Below are positions 11,219 to 19,322 of a stretch of 46,695 nucleotides of DNA, piece after piece (positions within the stretch are counted from its first letter, which is position 1; every line of letters begins with the position of its first letter). The stretch comes from Pseudomonadota bacterium (GTDB lineage: Bacteria > Pseudomonadota > Gammaproteobacteria > Steroidobacterales > Steroidobacteraceae): positions 1 to 46,695 of the forward strand of contig JAJZSQ010000013.1 of the NCBI GenBank assembly GCA_021849615.1. Direction: 5' to 3'. Both the position numbers and the translations under genes were made by a program. The notes beneath the pieces are model-generated. The model was not told the origin of the DNA. It worked only from the letters and a program-made list of their open reading frames with translations, and did not search any database.

Positions 11219-12204
11219 TGCGACGGTCCGAGCCGCATCCCGGGCTGCAGCCGCCGCGAACCGTGCGCAAAGACACCGGCCTTCTGCGGCGCACCGCCCG
11301 GTCGCTGCAGCACCAGCAGCTCGAGGGTCCCCTCGCCGCACTGCACGCGCAGGTAGCCCTGTTCGGGATGACCGGCCACCTCGAGGACGGTGCCGGGCGC
11401 GGCGGAAGCAGGCGCCGACGGCCCGAGCCGAGCCGCGTGCACCCGCAGGCGCTCCACAGCACCGCTGCGCGGATCGATGCTCTGCGTCTCGGCGATCGCT
11501 CGCGGCCGCAGCGCGCGCACCTGCCGCTCGATGTGCACGGCGCTCATCCGCCAGTCGATCTGCGCCTCCTCCTTCAGCAGTTTGCGCGCATACGTGACGC
11601 CTTCGGCCGGCTGGGGCCGCGCCTGGAGCGTGCCGGCCATCCACCCTTCCACGGCCGCGAGCAGCAACGGACCGGAGCGTGCCGCGAGCCGCTCGAGCAG
11701 GCTCGCCCCGGTCTCCTGCGGCCCGATGGCCAGACGCTCCTGCAACAGGATCGGCCCGGTATCCAGACCCGCCTCCATGCGCATGATCGTCAGACCCGTC
11801 TCGGCATCCCCGGCGAGCAGCGCCCGCTCGACCGGCGCCGCGCCGCGCCACCGGGGCAGCAGCGAAGCATGGACGTTGAGGCACCCGAGTCGTGGCAGGT
11901 CGAGCACCGCCTGCGGCAGAATCAGCCCGTAGGCGACCACCACCAGCAGATCCGCCCGCCACTCGAGCAGATCCGCCCAATCCGAGGGCTGCTTCAGCGC
12001 CTCGGGCTGGCTCACCGGCACGTCCGGGGCGGCCGCGAGCTTGACCGGCGAGGCGCTGAGCTGGCGTCCGCGGCCCTTGGGCCGGTCCGGCTGGGTCAGC
12101 ACCCCGACCAGGCGATGACGCGAATGCCGCAGCGCCTGCAGCACCGGCACGGCGAATTGCGGCGTCCCTGCAAACGCCACGCGCAGTACGTTGTTCTCAG
12201 CCAC
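11215..12204 (-). CDS. fmt: methionyl-tRNA formyltransferase
   Basis: Fmt transfers a formyl group from 10-formyl-tetrahydrofolate to initiator Met-tRNA. The 329 residues include the formyltransferase catalytic domain, with VAFAGTPQFAVPVL at the N-terminus, the HASLLPRWRGAAP signature containing the catalytic His, and the later conserved Asp in AGLDTGPIL. A C-terminal OB-like tRNA-binding domain starts near residue 210. The start ATG at 12204 lies 12 bases after the def stop, and the stop overlaps rsmB, so def-fmt-rsmB form one transcription unit. Length and motifs are standard. Confidence 0.96.
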   Translation of the reverse strand: MAENNVLRVAFAGTPQFAVPVLQALRHSRHRLVGVLTQPDRPKGRGRQLSASPVKLAAAPDVPVSQPEALKQPSDWADLLEWRADLLVVVAYGLILPQAVLDLPRLGCLNVHASLLPRWRGAAPVERALLAGDAETGLTIMRMEAGLDTGPILLQERLAIGPQETGASLLERLAARSGPLLLAAVEGWMAGTLQARPQPAEGVTYARKLLKEEAQIDWRMSAVHIERQVRALRPRAIAETQSIDPRSGAVERLRVHAARLGPSAPASAAPGTVLEVAGHPEQGYLRVQCGEGTLELLVLQRPGGAPQKAGVFAHGSRRLQPGMRLGPSQ

Positions 12205-12216
12205 GGGGTCGACCGG

Positions 12217-12753
12217 TCAGAGCGCCGGCGTGGGAGTCTCGACGCGCCGCTGCGCGCGCGCCTTGCGCTCCTTTTCGAGCTTCTTGCGGATACGCTCCCG
12301 CTTGAGGTTCGAGAGGTAGTCTACGAACAGCTTGCCGTCGAGGTGATCCATCTCGTGCTGAATGCACACCGCGAGCAGTTCGTCGCAGTCGCGCTCGAAC
12401 ACCTGGCCGGTGCGGTCCTGGGCCCGCACCCGCACCTGCGCGGCACGCTTGACCGCATCGAAGATCCCCGGCACGGACAGGCAGCCCTCCTCGCCGCTCG
12501 CCTCGCCCTCGCGTGCGATGATCTCGGGGTTGATCAGCACGAGCGGGTCGTTGTGCGCTTCGGAAACATCGATGACAATCACCCGCTGGTGTACGTCGAC
12601 CTGCGTGGCCGCAAGGCCGATCCCCGGGGCGGCGTACATGGTCTCGAACAGGTCATCGACCAGACGGTGCAGCCCGGCGTCGAACCGGGTGACCGGCTGG
12701 GCCCGCGTGCGCAGCCGCGGGTCGGGGAACTCGAGTATCGTTTTCAGCGCCAT
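12217..12753 (-). CDS. def: peptide deformylase
   Basis: Def removes the N-formyl group from nascent proteins and completes the formylation cycle begun by Fmt. The 178-residue protein has all three family motifs: [16 protein letters not shown] with metal ligand Cys91; and HEMDHLDG with metal ligands His133 and His137 around the catalytic Glu. The C-terminal tail is rich in Lys and Arg ([17 protein letters not shown]), a common extension. I start at ATG 12753 ([15 protein letters not shown]), the typical N-terminus. An in-frame ATG at 12864 would add a low-complexity extension and is rejected. It is the first gene of the minus-strand cluster and diverges from the LysM lipoprotein gene. Confidence 0.96.
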   Translation of the reverse strand: MALKTILEFPDPRLRTRAQPVTRFDAGLHRLVDDLFETMYAAPGIGLAATQVDVHQRVIVIDVSEAHNDPLVLINPEIIAREGEASGEEGCLSVPGIFDAVKRAAQVRVRAQDRTGQVFERDCDELLAVCIQHEMDHLDGKLFVDYLSNLKRERIRKKLEKERKARAQRRVETPTPAL

Positions 12754-12875
12754 GGAAAATTTTGGAGTCGCGATGGGAAAAGTGGTTCCAGCGGCGCCGG
12801 CCGGCCCGCAGGCCCTGAGGCGAGCGTGACCGGATGCACAGCTTGACATTAAACCGCCGTACACGGGGAGCCGTC

Positions 12876-14129
12876 ATGCGAGTATACGCGGCCATGGCCT
12901 CGAAACAGATTCGCGGTGCTCGCCTCCTGCTGGCGGGCGGGATTCCGGTCCTACTGGCGGCCTGCTCGGCCCTGCACGGTGCGAGCCGCCCGCCGGCGGC
13001 TGCGCCGCCGGCGGTCAGTCCCCCGCCACCGCCGGCGGTCGCCCGTCCTGCGCCGGCCCTTGCCGCCGCTGCGGCGTCCGCGCCGATCATCCGGCGCAGT
13101 GCCCCGATGACCTATACGGTCAAGCGCGGCGATACGCTCTGGGGCGTCGCCTCAAGGTTTCTGCGCAATCCGTGGGACTGGCCGGAGGTCTGGTACCTCA
13201 ACCCCCAGATCCACAACCCGCACCTGATCTACCCGGGCGACGTGCTGGCGCTGAGCTACGGCGCCAACGGCCAGCCCTCGATCCGCCTGCTGCACGCCAG
13301 CCCGCTGCGCGGCGGCGCGGCCGGTGAGCCGAGCGTGAAGCTGCGGCCGCACCTGCACAGCACCCCGATCTCGGCCGCCATCCCGACCATCCCGTACTCG
13401 GCGATCGCCGCGTTCCTCGCCCGGCCGGTCGTGCTCAGCGCCAGCCAGATCGACCGCGCGCCGCACGTGATCGCCTTCCGCGGCCAACAGCAGATCGCCG
13501 GCAACGGCTCGGTCGCCTACGTCAGCAGCCTGGGTCGGCATCCGCACGCTCGCTACAGCATCATCCACGTGGGCCACAAGCTGCGTGAGCCCGGTGATTT
13601 CGGCTTCGGGCACGTCTACGGCTACCTCGGCACCTACACCGCGACGGCCGTGATCACCGCCGCCGGACACCCGGCCACGGCGGTGCTCGCCGATTCGGCC
13701 CGCGAGACCTTCGCGGGCGACCGGCTGATCGCTTCGGACACCTCGGCGCCGCTGCGGATCGAGCCGCGGGCCCCGGCGAGCCCGGTGCGCGGCAGGATCA
13801 TCTGGGTGGTCGGCGGCACCGGTGGCGCGGATCTCGCCGGCCAGTACGACATCGTCGCGCTCGACCGGGGCGGCCGCGCCGGCCTGGTGCCCGGGGACGT
13901 GCTCGCGGTCGATCACCACGGCTCGGTGGTGCACGATACGCATGGCGCGTTCAGCTGGCTCTTCCACTCCCTGGGCTCCTCGGGACGCGTGTTCGCCCCG
14001 CGGGTCAAACTGCCGAATTACCGGGCCGGTACGCTGCTGGTGTTCAAGACTTACCGGCGGCTGTCCTTCGCACTCGTGGTGGCCGCATCGAACACCATCG
14101 CGGTCGGGGACGTCGTGCACAACCCCTGA
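12876..14129 (+). CDS. LysM-domain lipoprotein
   Basis: This is a 417-residue predicted envelope protein. The N-terminus has basic residues, a hydrophobic core and a lipobox-like LLAAC near residue 28, suggesting a lipoprotein. A Pro/Ala-rich linker of about 40 residues follows, then a LysM domain (MTYTVKRGDTLWGVASRF through NPHLIYPGDVLAL) that should bind peptidoglycan. The remaining roughly 290 residues are of unknown fold. I chose ATG 12876 because GGGGAG lies 5 bases upstream; ATG 12894 and ATG 12834 are alternatives. Divergent from def, this gene type usually lies just ahead of dprA, smg and topA. Here aroE and rlmJ lie between it and a dprA remnant, so the expected operon is interrupted. 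Confidence 0.88.
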   Translation: MRVYAAMASKQIRGARLLLAGGIPVLLAACSALHGASRPPAAAPPAVSPPPPPAVARPAPALAAAAASAPIIRRSAPMTYTVKRGDTLWGVASRFLRNPWDWPEVWYLNPQIHNPHLIYPGDVLALSYGANGQPSIRLLHASPLRGGAAGEPSVKLRPHLHSTPISAAIPTIPYSAIAAFLARPVVLSASQIDRAPHVIAFRGQQQIAGNGSVAYVSSLGRHPHARYSIIHVGHKLREPGDFGFGHVYGYLGTYTATAVITAAGHPATAVLADSARETFAGDRLIASDTSAPLRIEPRAPASPVRGRIIWVVGGTGGADLAGQYDIVALDRGGRAGLVPGDVLAVDHHGSVVHDTHGAFSWLFHSLGSSGRVFAPRVKLPNYRAGTLLVFKTYRRLSFALVVAASNTIAVGDVVHNP

Positions 14130-14137
14130 GCGGGGTT
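14121..14137. terminator. small stem-loop between convergent genes
   Basis: AACCCC (14121-14126) and GGGGTT (14132-14137) form a 6 bp stem with a 5-base loop. It straddles the LysM gene stop and the aroE stop. There is no T-tract on either side, so it is only a candidate bidirectional terminator. Confidence 0.3.
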
Positions 14138-14979
14138 CACCCGCCGGCGGACGGGCGGCCCGTGAGCGCCGCCAGCACCGGCGCGGTGAGCGGGCGGACG
14201 CCGCGCCAGAGCCGGAACGACTCGGCCGCCTGCTCGACCAGCATGCCCCAGCCGGGAACCGCCTCCCGACAGCCCAACGTCCGCGCCCAGCGCACGAAGG
14301 GCGTATCGGCGCGTCCGTAGGCCATGTCGTAACAGAGGGTCTGCGGCCCGAAGACCGTGGCCGGCACCCCGGGCAACTCGCCGGTGAGGCTCGCCGAGGT
14401 CGCATTGACGATCAGATCGAAGGGCTGCGCCCCGAGCTCGCCGAAACCGCAGCCCTCAACCGCGCCGAGACCGGCGAACACCACCGCAAGCGCCATCGCG
14501 CGCTCGGCGGTCCGGTTGCTGATCACGATCCGCTGCGGCCCGAGGGCGAGCAGCGGTGCCATCACCCCGCGCGCCGCGCCGCCCGCGCCGATCAGCAAAA
14601 TGCTGCGCCCCCGGACCGGTACGCCGAGATTGGCCGTCAGGTCCTGCACCAGGCCGGCACCGTCCGTGTTGTCCCCCAGCAGCGAGCCGTCGCGGCGCGC
14701 CGCCAGCGTATTGACCGCTCCGGCGAGCCGCGCGCGCTCGGTCAGCTCATGAGCGATCGTGAGCGCGCGCGTTTTGTGCGGCAGCGTCACGTTCAGCCCG
14801 CGCCCGCCGGTGGCGAAGAACTCGTACACCTGCTCGGTGAAGCGCTCCGGCGGCACGTCCATCAACCGGTAGCTGAGCGACTGGCCGGTCTGGCGTGCGA
14901 ACAACGAGTGAATGAAGGGCGAGAGACTATGGGCGACCGGGTGGCCCACCACGGCGTACTGATCGACACTCCCTTCCAT
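14137..14979 (-). CDS. aroE: shikimate dehydrogenase (NADP+)
   Basis: AroE reduces 3-dehydroshikimate to shikimate in aromatic amino acid synthesis. The 280 residues show the shikimate-binding domain with the N-terminal YAVVGHPVAHSLSPFIH, the catalytic Lys in NVTLPHK and the conserved Asp in LLGDNTDGAG. The NADP-binding domain has ILLIGAGGAARGV and the SNRT motif for the NADP phosphate. The C-terminal GWGMLVEQAAESFRLW helix is also present. It lies 32 bases downstream of rlmJ on the same strand, so the two may be co-transcribed. In E. coli aroE lies a few genes from smg/dprA/def/fmt, so the neighbourhood is expected even though the exact order differs. Confidence 0.95.
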   Translation of the reverse strand: MEGSVDQYAVVGHPVAHSLSPFIHSLFARQTGQSLSYRLMDVPPERFTEQVYEFFATGGRGLNVTLPHKTRALTIAHELTERARLAGAVNTLAARRDGSLLGDNTDGAGLVQDLTANLGVPVRGRSILLIGAGGAARGVMAPLLALGPQRIVISNRTAERAMALAVVFAGLGAVEGCGFGELGAQPFDLIVNATSASLTGELPGVPATVFGPQTLCYDMAYGRADTPFVRWARTLGCREAVPGWGMLVEQAAESFRLWRGVRPLTAPVLAALTGRPSAGG

Positions 14980-15011
14980 GAGGCCGATTCTGCGCCCGCG
15001 CCGCTACCCTG

Positions 15012-15860
15012 TCACGCTGCCGGCCGCGTCAGCCAGCGCACCGAGCCGGCGACGCCCGGGGCCGCCTGCAGGTGCCGATGCAGCTCGGCGAGCCACTCGC
15101 CCATGCGAACCTCGAGTTGGTACGGGGGATTGACGATCAGCATCCCCGAGCCGTTCAGCGCCACTCGGGAGTCGCAGGGAAACAGCCGCAGCTCGGCCGC
15201 CAGCATCGGGCGGTCGAGCTCGCGCGGCAGCGCTTCGAGCCAGCGTTGGGTGTCGCGCGCGTCCTTCACTGGATACCAGACCGCGATGACGCCAGTCGGA
15301 AAGCGCCGCAGCGCCGCGGCGAGTTCGGTGCGCACCCGCTCGAAGTCCCCGCGCGAGTCCTCGTAGGGCGGATCGATCAACGTCAGTGCGCGCCGCTGCG
15401 GCGGCGGCAGCGCGGCGTGCCAATGCGCAAAGCCCTCACCGGTCTCGATGCGCACCCGCACGCCCCCGGTCTCAGCGTCGAGCGCGCGGCGCAGCGCCCG
15501 GGCCTCCTCGGGCAGGAGTTCCACGAACACCGCCTGGTCCTGCGCTCGCAACGCGCTCACCGCCAGCCACGGTGAACCGGGGTAGAGCCGGGCGGCGCCC
15601 CGCCCCCGGCGCAGTGCCGCCACGCGCTCGAGGTAGACCCGCAGCTCCGGCGCCGCGCACGGTGCGGCCTGCAACCGCTCGATGCCCCCGGCGGCCTCGC
15701 TCGCCGATTCGGCGAGGTCGTAGACGCCTCGGCCGGCGTGGGTCTCGAAGTACAGGAAGCCCTTGTCCTTGCGAGCCAGCGCCGCGAGCAGTGCCAGGAG
15801 CGTCACGTGCTTGTGCACGTCCGCGAAATTACCCGCGTGGTGGGCGTGCCGGTATTTCAT
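15012..15860 (-). CDS. rlmJ: 23S rRNA (adenine2030-N6)-methyltransferase
   Basis: RlmJ makes N6-methyladenine at position 2030 of 23S rRNA. The 282-residue protein begins with the diagnostic MKYRHAHHAGNFADVHKH block. It contains a SAM-binding segment (FETHAGRGVYDL) and the catalytic DPPY motif (LIDPPYEDSRGDFERV), and ends with the conserved NGSGMLIVNPPY segment. ATG 15860 is chosen because the His-rich N-terminus is conserved in the family; an in-frame ATG at 15878 would add six residues. The protein is a stand-alone modification enzyme, so its position between aroE and the dprA remnant is probably not functional. Confidence 0.95.
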   Translation of the reverse strand: MKYRHAHHAGNFADVHKHVTLLALLAALARKDKGFLYFETHAGRGVYDLAESASEAAGGIERLQAAPCAAPELRVYLERVAALRRGRGAARLYPGSPWLAVSALRAQDQAVFVELLPEEARALRRALDAETGGVRVRIETGEGFAHWHAALPPPQRRALTLIDPPYEDSRGDFERVRTELAAALRRFPTGVIAVWYPVKDARDTQRWLEALPRELDRPMLAAELRLFPCDSRVALNGSGMLIVNPPYQLEVRMGEWLAELHRHLQAAPGVAGSVRWLTRPAA

Positions 15861-16005
15861 GCGCGCGCACAGTAGCAAACCCTCGCACCGCGCGGGCGGT
15901 GGGACCCTCCCGCGCCGGGCCGCGAGCCCGAGCCACGCAGTAGCCCGGGGCGCGCCGGACCGAATCCCGCCTCAGCCCGAAATCAGCCATACAAATCAGT
16001 GGGTT
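15861..16005. other. intergenic stretch between rlmJ and the dprA remnant
   Basis: Upstream of rlmJ this 145-base stretch has no convincing coding frame. Its right end (about 15985-16012) is unusually AT-rich for the window. It holds the rlmJ promoter region and may include the breakpoint at which most of dprA was lost. I see no clear promoter hexamers on either strand. Confidence 0.4.
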
Positions 16006-16217
16006 ATGCAAAATCGGCCCGGCCGTGCATTGGACAAGGAATATGAAATGCTGTTAGATGCGCTCGGCCTTGAGCCGGCGACCTCCGATTCCTTCGCGGC
16101 CGGCTCGGGTGGTTCCGGCGCACCGATCGGCCCGGCAGGGGCTGCTCCAGGCGCTGCAGGGGCGCCTCGCGCCGCACTTCGGCGGCCGCGTTGTGGCCGA
16201 ATCGATTCGCACTGACT
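16006..16217 (+). pseudogene. dprA: 3' remnant of dprA, frameshifted
   Basis: Just upstream of smg, the first frame reads EYEMLLDALGLEPATSDSFAA (about 16042-16101 region). This resembles the start of the C-terminal winged-helix of DprA, typically LLDALGFEPVSxDxLAxR. After about 16100 the similarity moves to the +1 frame: LLQALQGRLAPHFGGRVV, corresponding to the end of that domain (typically LLxLELxGRVAxxxGGRY). Nothing upstream resembles the large Rossmann domain of DprA, because rlmJ occupies that space on the other strand. The position fits: dprA normally precedes smg and topA. I infer a deleted and frameshifted gene. DprA loads RecA on incoming single-stranded DNA in natural transformation; another copy elsewhere cannot be excluded. 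Boundaries are approximate. Confidence 0.7.
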
Positions 16218-16229
16218 GCTGCTTGATCA

Positions 16230-16715
16230 ATGACAACCGGCTGCGTTCTCGACGTTCTGATCTACGTTTACGACCATTACCTGTTGGCGGACCCGGCCGA
16301 GATCCCGGCGCGCCGGCAGATCCTCTCGGCGCTCGCGCGCAAGGGCTTCACGGTCGGGGAGGTGGCGCATGCGATGGAGTGGCTCTCGGTGCTGGCGGCC
16401 GGGTCGCAGCAGGCGGCAGCGCCCGAGGTCCCGCCCGTGCGGCGGGCCGTGCGGATCTTCGCCGAGGGCGAACTGGGGCGGCTCTCGGACGATTGCCGGG
16501 AATTTCTCACCCGGCTCGATCGCGACGGGGTACTCACGCCCGAGCAGCGTGAACTGGTCATCGAGCGCACGCTGGCGCTCGATGTGGCCGAGCCGACACT
16601 CGAGCAGCTGCGGTGGGTAGTCCTGCTGGCGCTGTCGGTGCAGCCCGCCGAAGACGCCGCGTTTGCGCGCTTCGAGGCGCTGATGGCGAGCGAGCGCAGG
16701 ATCGTGCGGCACTGA
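16230..16715 (+). CDS. smg: Smg / DUF494 family protein
   Basis: This is a 161-residue, mostly helical protein of the DUF494 family. The diagnostic N-terminus is VLDVLIYVYDHYL, followed by a helix ending in VGEVAHAMEWL and a C-terminal half with REFLTRLDRDGVLTPEQRELVIERTLAL. Its biochemical role is not established. In gammaproteobacteria it is nearly always encoded between dprA and topA (or yrdD). Here topA follows 18 bases after the stop, while upstream only the dprA remnant remains. There is no obvious ribosome binding site before ATG 16230. In the ancestral arrangement it may have been translated by coupling to dprA, so its expression may be altered. Confidence 0.93.
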   Translation: MTTGCVLDVLIYVYDHYLLADPAEIPARRQILSALARKGFTVGEVAHAMEWLSVLAAGSQQAAAPEVPPVRRAVRIFAEGELGRLSDDCREFLTRLDRDGVLTPEQRELVIERTLALDVAEPTLEQLRWVVLLALSVQPAEDAAFARFEALMASERRIVRH

Positions 16716-16733
16716 AACGGACACGGTAAAGAC

Positions 16734-19295
16734 ATGGCAGATAATCTGGTTGTCGTCGAGTCGCCGGCCAAGGCGAAGACGATCAAGAAATACCTGGGCA
16801 AGGACTTCGAGGTCCTGGCCTCCTATGGCCACGTGCGCGATCTGGTGCCGAAGGAAGGCGCGGTCGACCCCGAGCACGGCTATGCGATGCGCTACCAGGT
16901 GCTCGAGAAGAATGAACGACACGTCGAGAGCATCGCCCGCGGACTGAAGAAGTCCAAGGCACTCTACCTCGCGACCGACCCAGACCGCGAGGGCGAGGCG
17001 ATCGCCTGGCACTTGAAGGAGATCCTCGCGGCCCGCGGCGAGCTCGACGGCAAGACGGTGCACCGCGTGGTGTTCTACGAGATCACGCGCAACGCGATCC
17101 GCGAGGCGGTGGAACGGCCGCGCGACCTGTCGCTCGACCTGGTCAATGCGCAGCAGGCGCGCCGCGCGCTCGATTACCTGGTCGGTTTCAACCTCTCCCC
17201 GCTGCTGTGGAAGAAAGTCCGCCGCGGCCTCTCGGCCGGACGGGTACAAAGCCCGGCGCTGCGCATGATCTGCGAGCGCGAGGCGGAGATCGAAGCGTTC
17301 GTCGCCCGCGAGTACTGGACGCTCGATGGCCAGGGCTCGAGCCGCGGCGCACATGCGCCCTTCCCGTTGAAGCTGCAGGAATACCGCGGCCGCAAGGTCG
17401 AGCAGTTTTCGTTCACGGACGAGACTGCGGCGCGCGAAGTGGAGCGCACGCTGCAGCAAGCGAGCGGCGCGCGCGGCGCAGCGGGACAGTTTGAGACCCC
17501 GGGGCACCTCGAGGTGCTCGCCGTCGAGCGCAAACAGCGCCGGCGCAGTCCGGCCCCCCCATTCACCACCTCGACGCTGCAGCAGGAAGCGGCTCGCAAG
17601 CTCGGCTACAACGCCCGGCGCACCATGCGCCTGGCGCAGCAGCTCTACGAGGGCGTCGATCTGGGCGAGGGCAACGTCGGTCTGATCACCTACATGCGTA
17701 CCGACTCGGTGTCGCTCGCCCAGGAGGCCGTGCAGGAGATCCGCGCCGTGGCGGCGCGGCTGTACGGACAGGACGAGGTGGCCGAGGAGCCGCGCGTATT
17801 CAAGACCAAGTCGAAGAACGCGCAGGAGGCGCACGAGGCCATCCGCCCGACGTCCGCGGCCATCACGCCGGCGGAGGTCGAGGGCAAGATCGACAACGAC
17901 CTGTACCGGTTGTACGCGCTCATCTGGAAACGTGCCGTTGCCTCACAAATGGCCGTGGCGGTGTTCGACACGGTCGCCGCCGACATGTTGGCCGGCCCCG
18001 ACGGGCCTGAGCGTCACGTCCTGCGCGCGACCGGCTCGACACTGGTCAAGCCTGGCTACATCTCGGTCTACCAGGAAGGCACCGACGACGCCAAGAGCGA
18101 CGACGAGGACCACGCGCTGCCGCCGTTGAACGAAGGGGATCGCGTCGATCTGGTCGCCCTCACCGCAGCGCAGCACTTCACCGAGCCGCCGCCGCGCTAC
18201 AGCGAAGCCTCGCTCGTCAAAGCGCTCGAGGAGCACGGCATCGGCCGCCCCTCGACCTACGCGACCATCATCTCGACGCTGCAGGACCGTGAGTACGTCG
18301 AGATGGATAACCGGCGCTTCATACCGACGGACATCGGCAAGATCGTCAACCGGTTCCTCACCGATCATTTTCATCGCTACGTCGAGTACGGCTTCACGGC
18401 CGCCATGGAGGACGAACTCGATGCCGTCTCGCGCGGCGAGGAAACCTGGACCGCACCGCTGGAGAAGTTCTGGAAGCCATTCATCCAGCAGGTCGAGCAG
18501 ACCGAAAAGAACGTGACGCGCGAGCAGGTCGCGCAGGCGCGCGAACTCGGCACCGACCCGGCGAGCGGCAAGCCGGTCAGCGTGCGCATGGGCCGCTTCG
18601 GCCCGTTCGTGCAGATCGGCACCAAGGATGATGAAGAGAAGCCGCGGTTCGCCGGCCTGCGGCCGGGCCAGAAGATGGACTCGGTGACGCTCGCCGAGGC
18701 CATGGAGCTGTTCAAGCTGCCGCGCGCGCTCGGGGAAACCGCCGAGGGCGAGAGCGTCGTAGCCAACATCGGTCGCTTCGGCCCGTACGTCAAGTACGGC
18801 AGCAAGTACGTCTCGCTGAAGGAGGACGATCCGTACACCGTCTCCCTGGAGCGGGCACTCGAGGTGATCCGCCTGAAGAAGGAAGCCGACGCCAACCGCA
18901 TCATCACCGACTTCGGTGTCGACAACATCCAGGTGCTCAACGGCCGTTACGGCCCGTACGTCACCGACGGCACCAAGAACGCCAAGATCCCGAAGGACCG
19001 GGAGCCGAAATCGCTCACGCTCGAGGAGTGCCGCACGATGCTGGCGCAGGCCCCTGCGCGCGGCCGCGGCCGTTTCGGACGCGGGGCGGGCAAGCGTGCC
19101 GGCGCCGTCAAGGCACCCGCGGCCGCACCGGCCGCGGCGCCACCGGCGGCGAAGAAGAAGAGCGCAGCGGCGCGGCCGCGGGCGAAGACGGCCGCGAAAA
19201 AGGCCGCTGCCGGCACCCAGAACCGTGCGCGCACCGGCACGAAGCGCGCCGCGGGCGCAGCCACAGGCTCGCCGCGGACCGGCGCGGCGAAGTAG
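16734..19295 (+). CDS. topA: DNA topoisomerase I (type IA)
   Basis: TopA relaxes negative supercoils through a transient covalent bond to single-stranded DNA. The 853 residues start with the Toprim domain (VVVESPAKAKTIKKYLG, DPDREGEAIAWHL). The strand-passage core carries catalytic Tyr320 in GLITYMRTDSV, the GRVQSPALRMI motif and the HEAIRPT motif. In place of C-terminal zinc fingers there are at least three Toprim-C-repeat units (GRFGPFVQIG, GRFGPYVKYG, GRYGPYVTDG). A tail of about 70 residues rich in Ala, Lys and Arg follows and resembles eukaryotic histone-H1-like tails. Zinc-less TopA of this kind is known in several proteobacteria. The Lys-rich tail probably aids DNA binding. It follows smg closely and precedes gor by 27 bases. 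Confidence 0.97.
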   Translation: MADNLVVVESPAKAKTIKKYLGKDFEVLASYGHVRDLVPKEGAVDPEHGYAMRYQVLEKNERHVESIARGLKKSKALYLATDPDREGEAIAWHLKEILAARGELDGKTVHRVVFYEITRNAIREAVERPRDLSLDLVNAQQARRALDYLVGFNLSPLLWKKVRRGLSAGRVQSPALRMICEREAEIEAFVAREYWTLDGQGSSRGAHAPFPLKLQEYRGRKVEQFSFTDETAAREVERTLQQASGARGAAGQFETPGHLEVLAVERKQRRRSPAPPFTTSTLQQEAARKLGYNARRTMRLAQQLYEGVDLGEGNVGLITYMRTDSVSLAQEAVQEIRAVAARLYGQDEVAEEPRVFKTKSKNAQEAHEAIRPTSAAITPAEVEGKIDNDLYRLYALIWKRAVASQMAVAVFDTVAADMLAGPDGPERHVLRATGSTLVKPGYISVYQEGTDDAKSDDEDHALPPLNEGDRVDLVALTAAQHFTEPPPRYSEASLVKALEEHGIGRPSTYATIISTLQDREYVEMDNRRFIPTDIGKIVNRFLTDHFHRYVEYGFTAAMEDELDAVSRGEETWTAPLEKFWKPFIQQVEQTEKNVTREQVAQARELGTDPASGKPVSVRMGRFGPFVQIGTKDDEEKPRFAGLRPGQKMDSVTLAEAMELFKLPRALGETAEGESVVANIGRFGPYVKYGSKYVSLKEDDPYTVSLERALEVIRLKKEADANRIITDFGVDNIQVLNGRYGPYVTDGTKNAKIPKDREPKSLTLEECRTMLAQAPARGRGRFGRGAGKRAGAVKAPAAAPAAAPPAAKKKSAAARPRAKTAAKKAAAGTQNRARTGTKRAAGAATGSPRTGAAK

Positions 19296-19322
19296 CCTCT
19301 CGAGGCGCACCCGGGACTCGCC

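Noticed and set aside
12843-12848. TTGACA ahead of the LysM gene as a promoter
   Set aside because: No acceptable -10 hexamer at 16-18 bases downstream.
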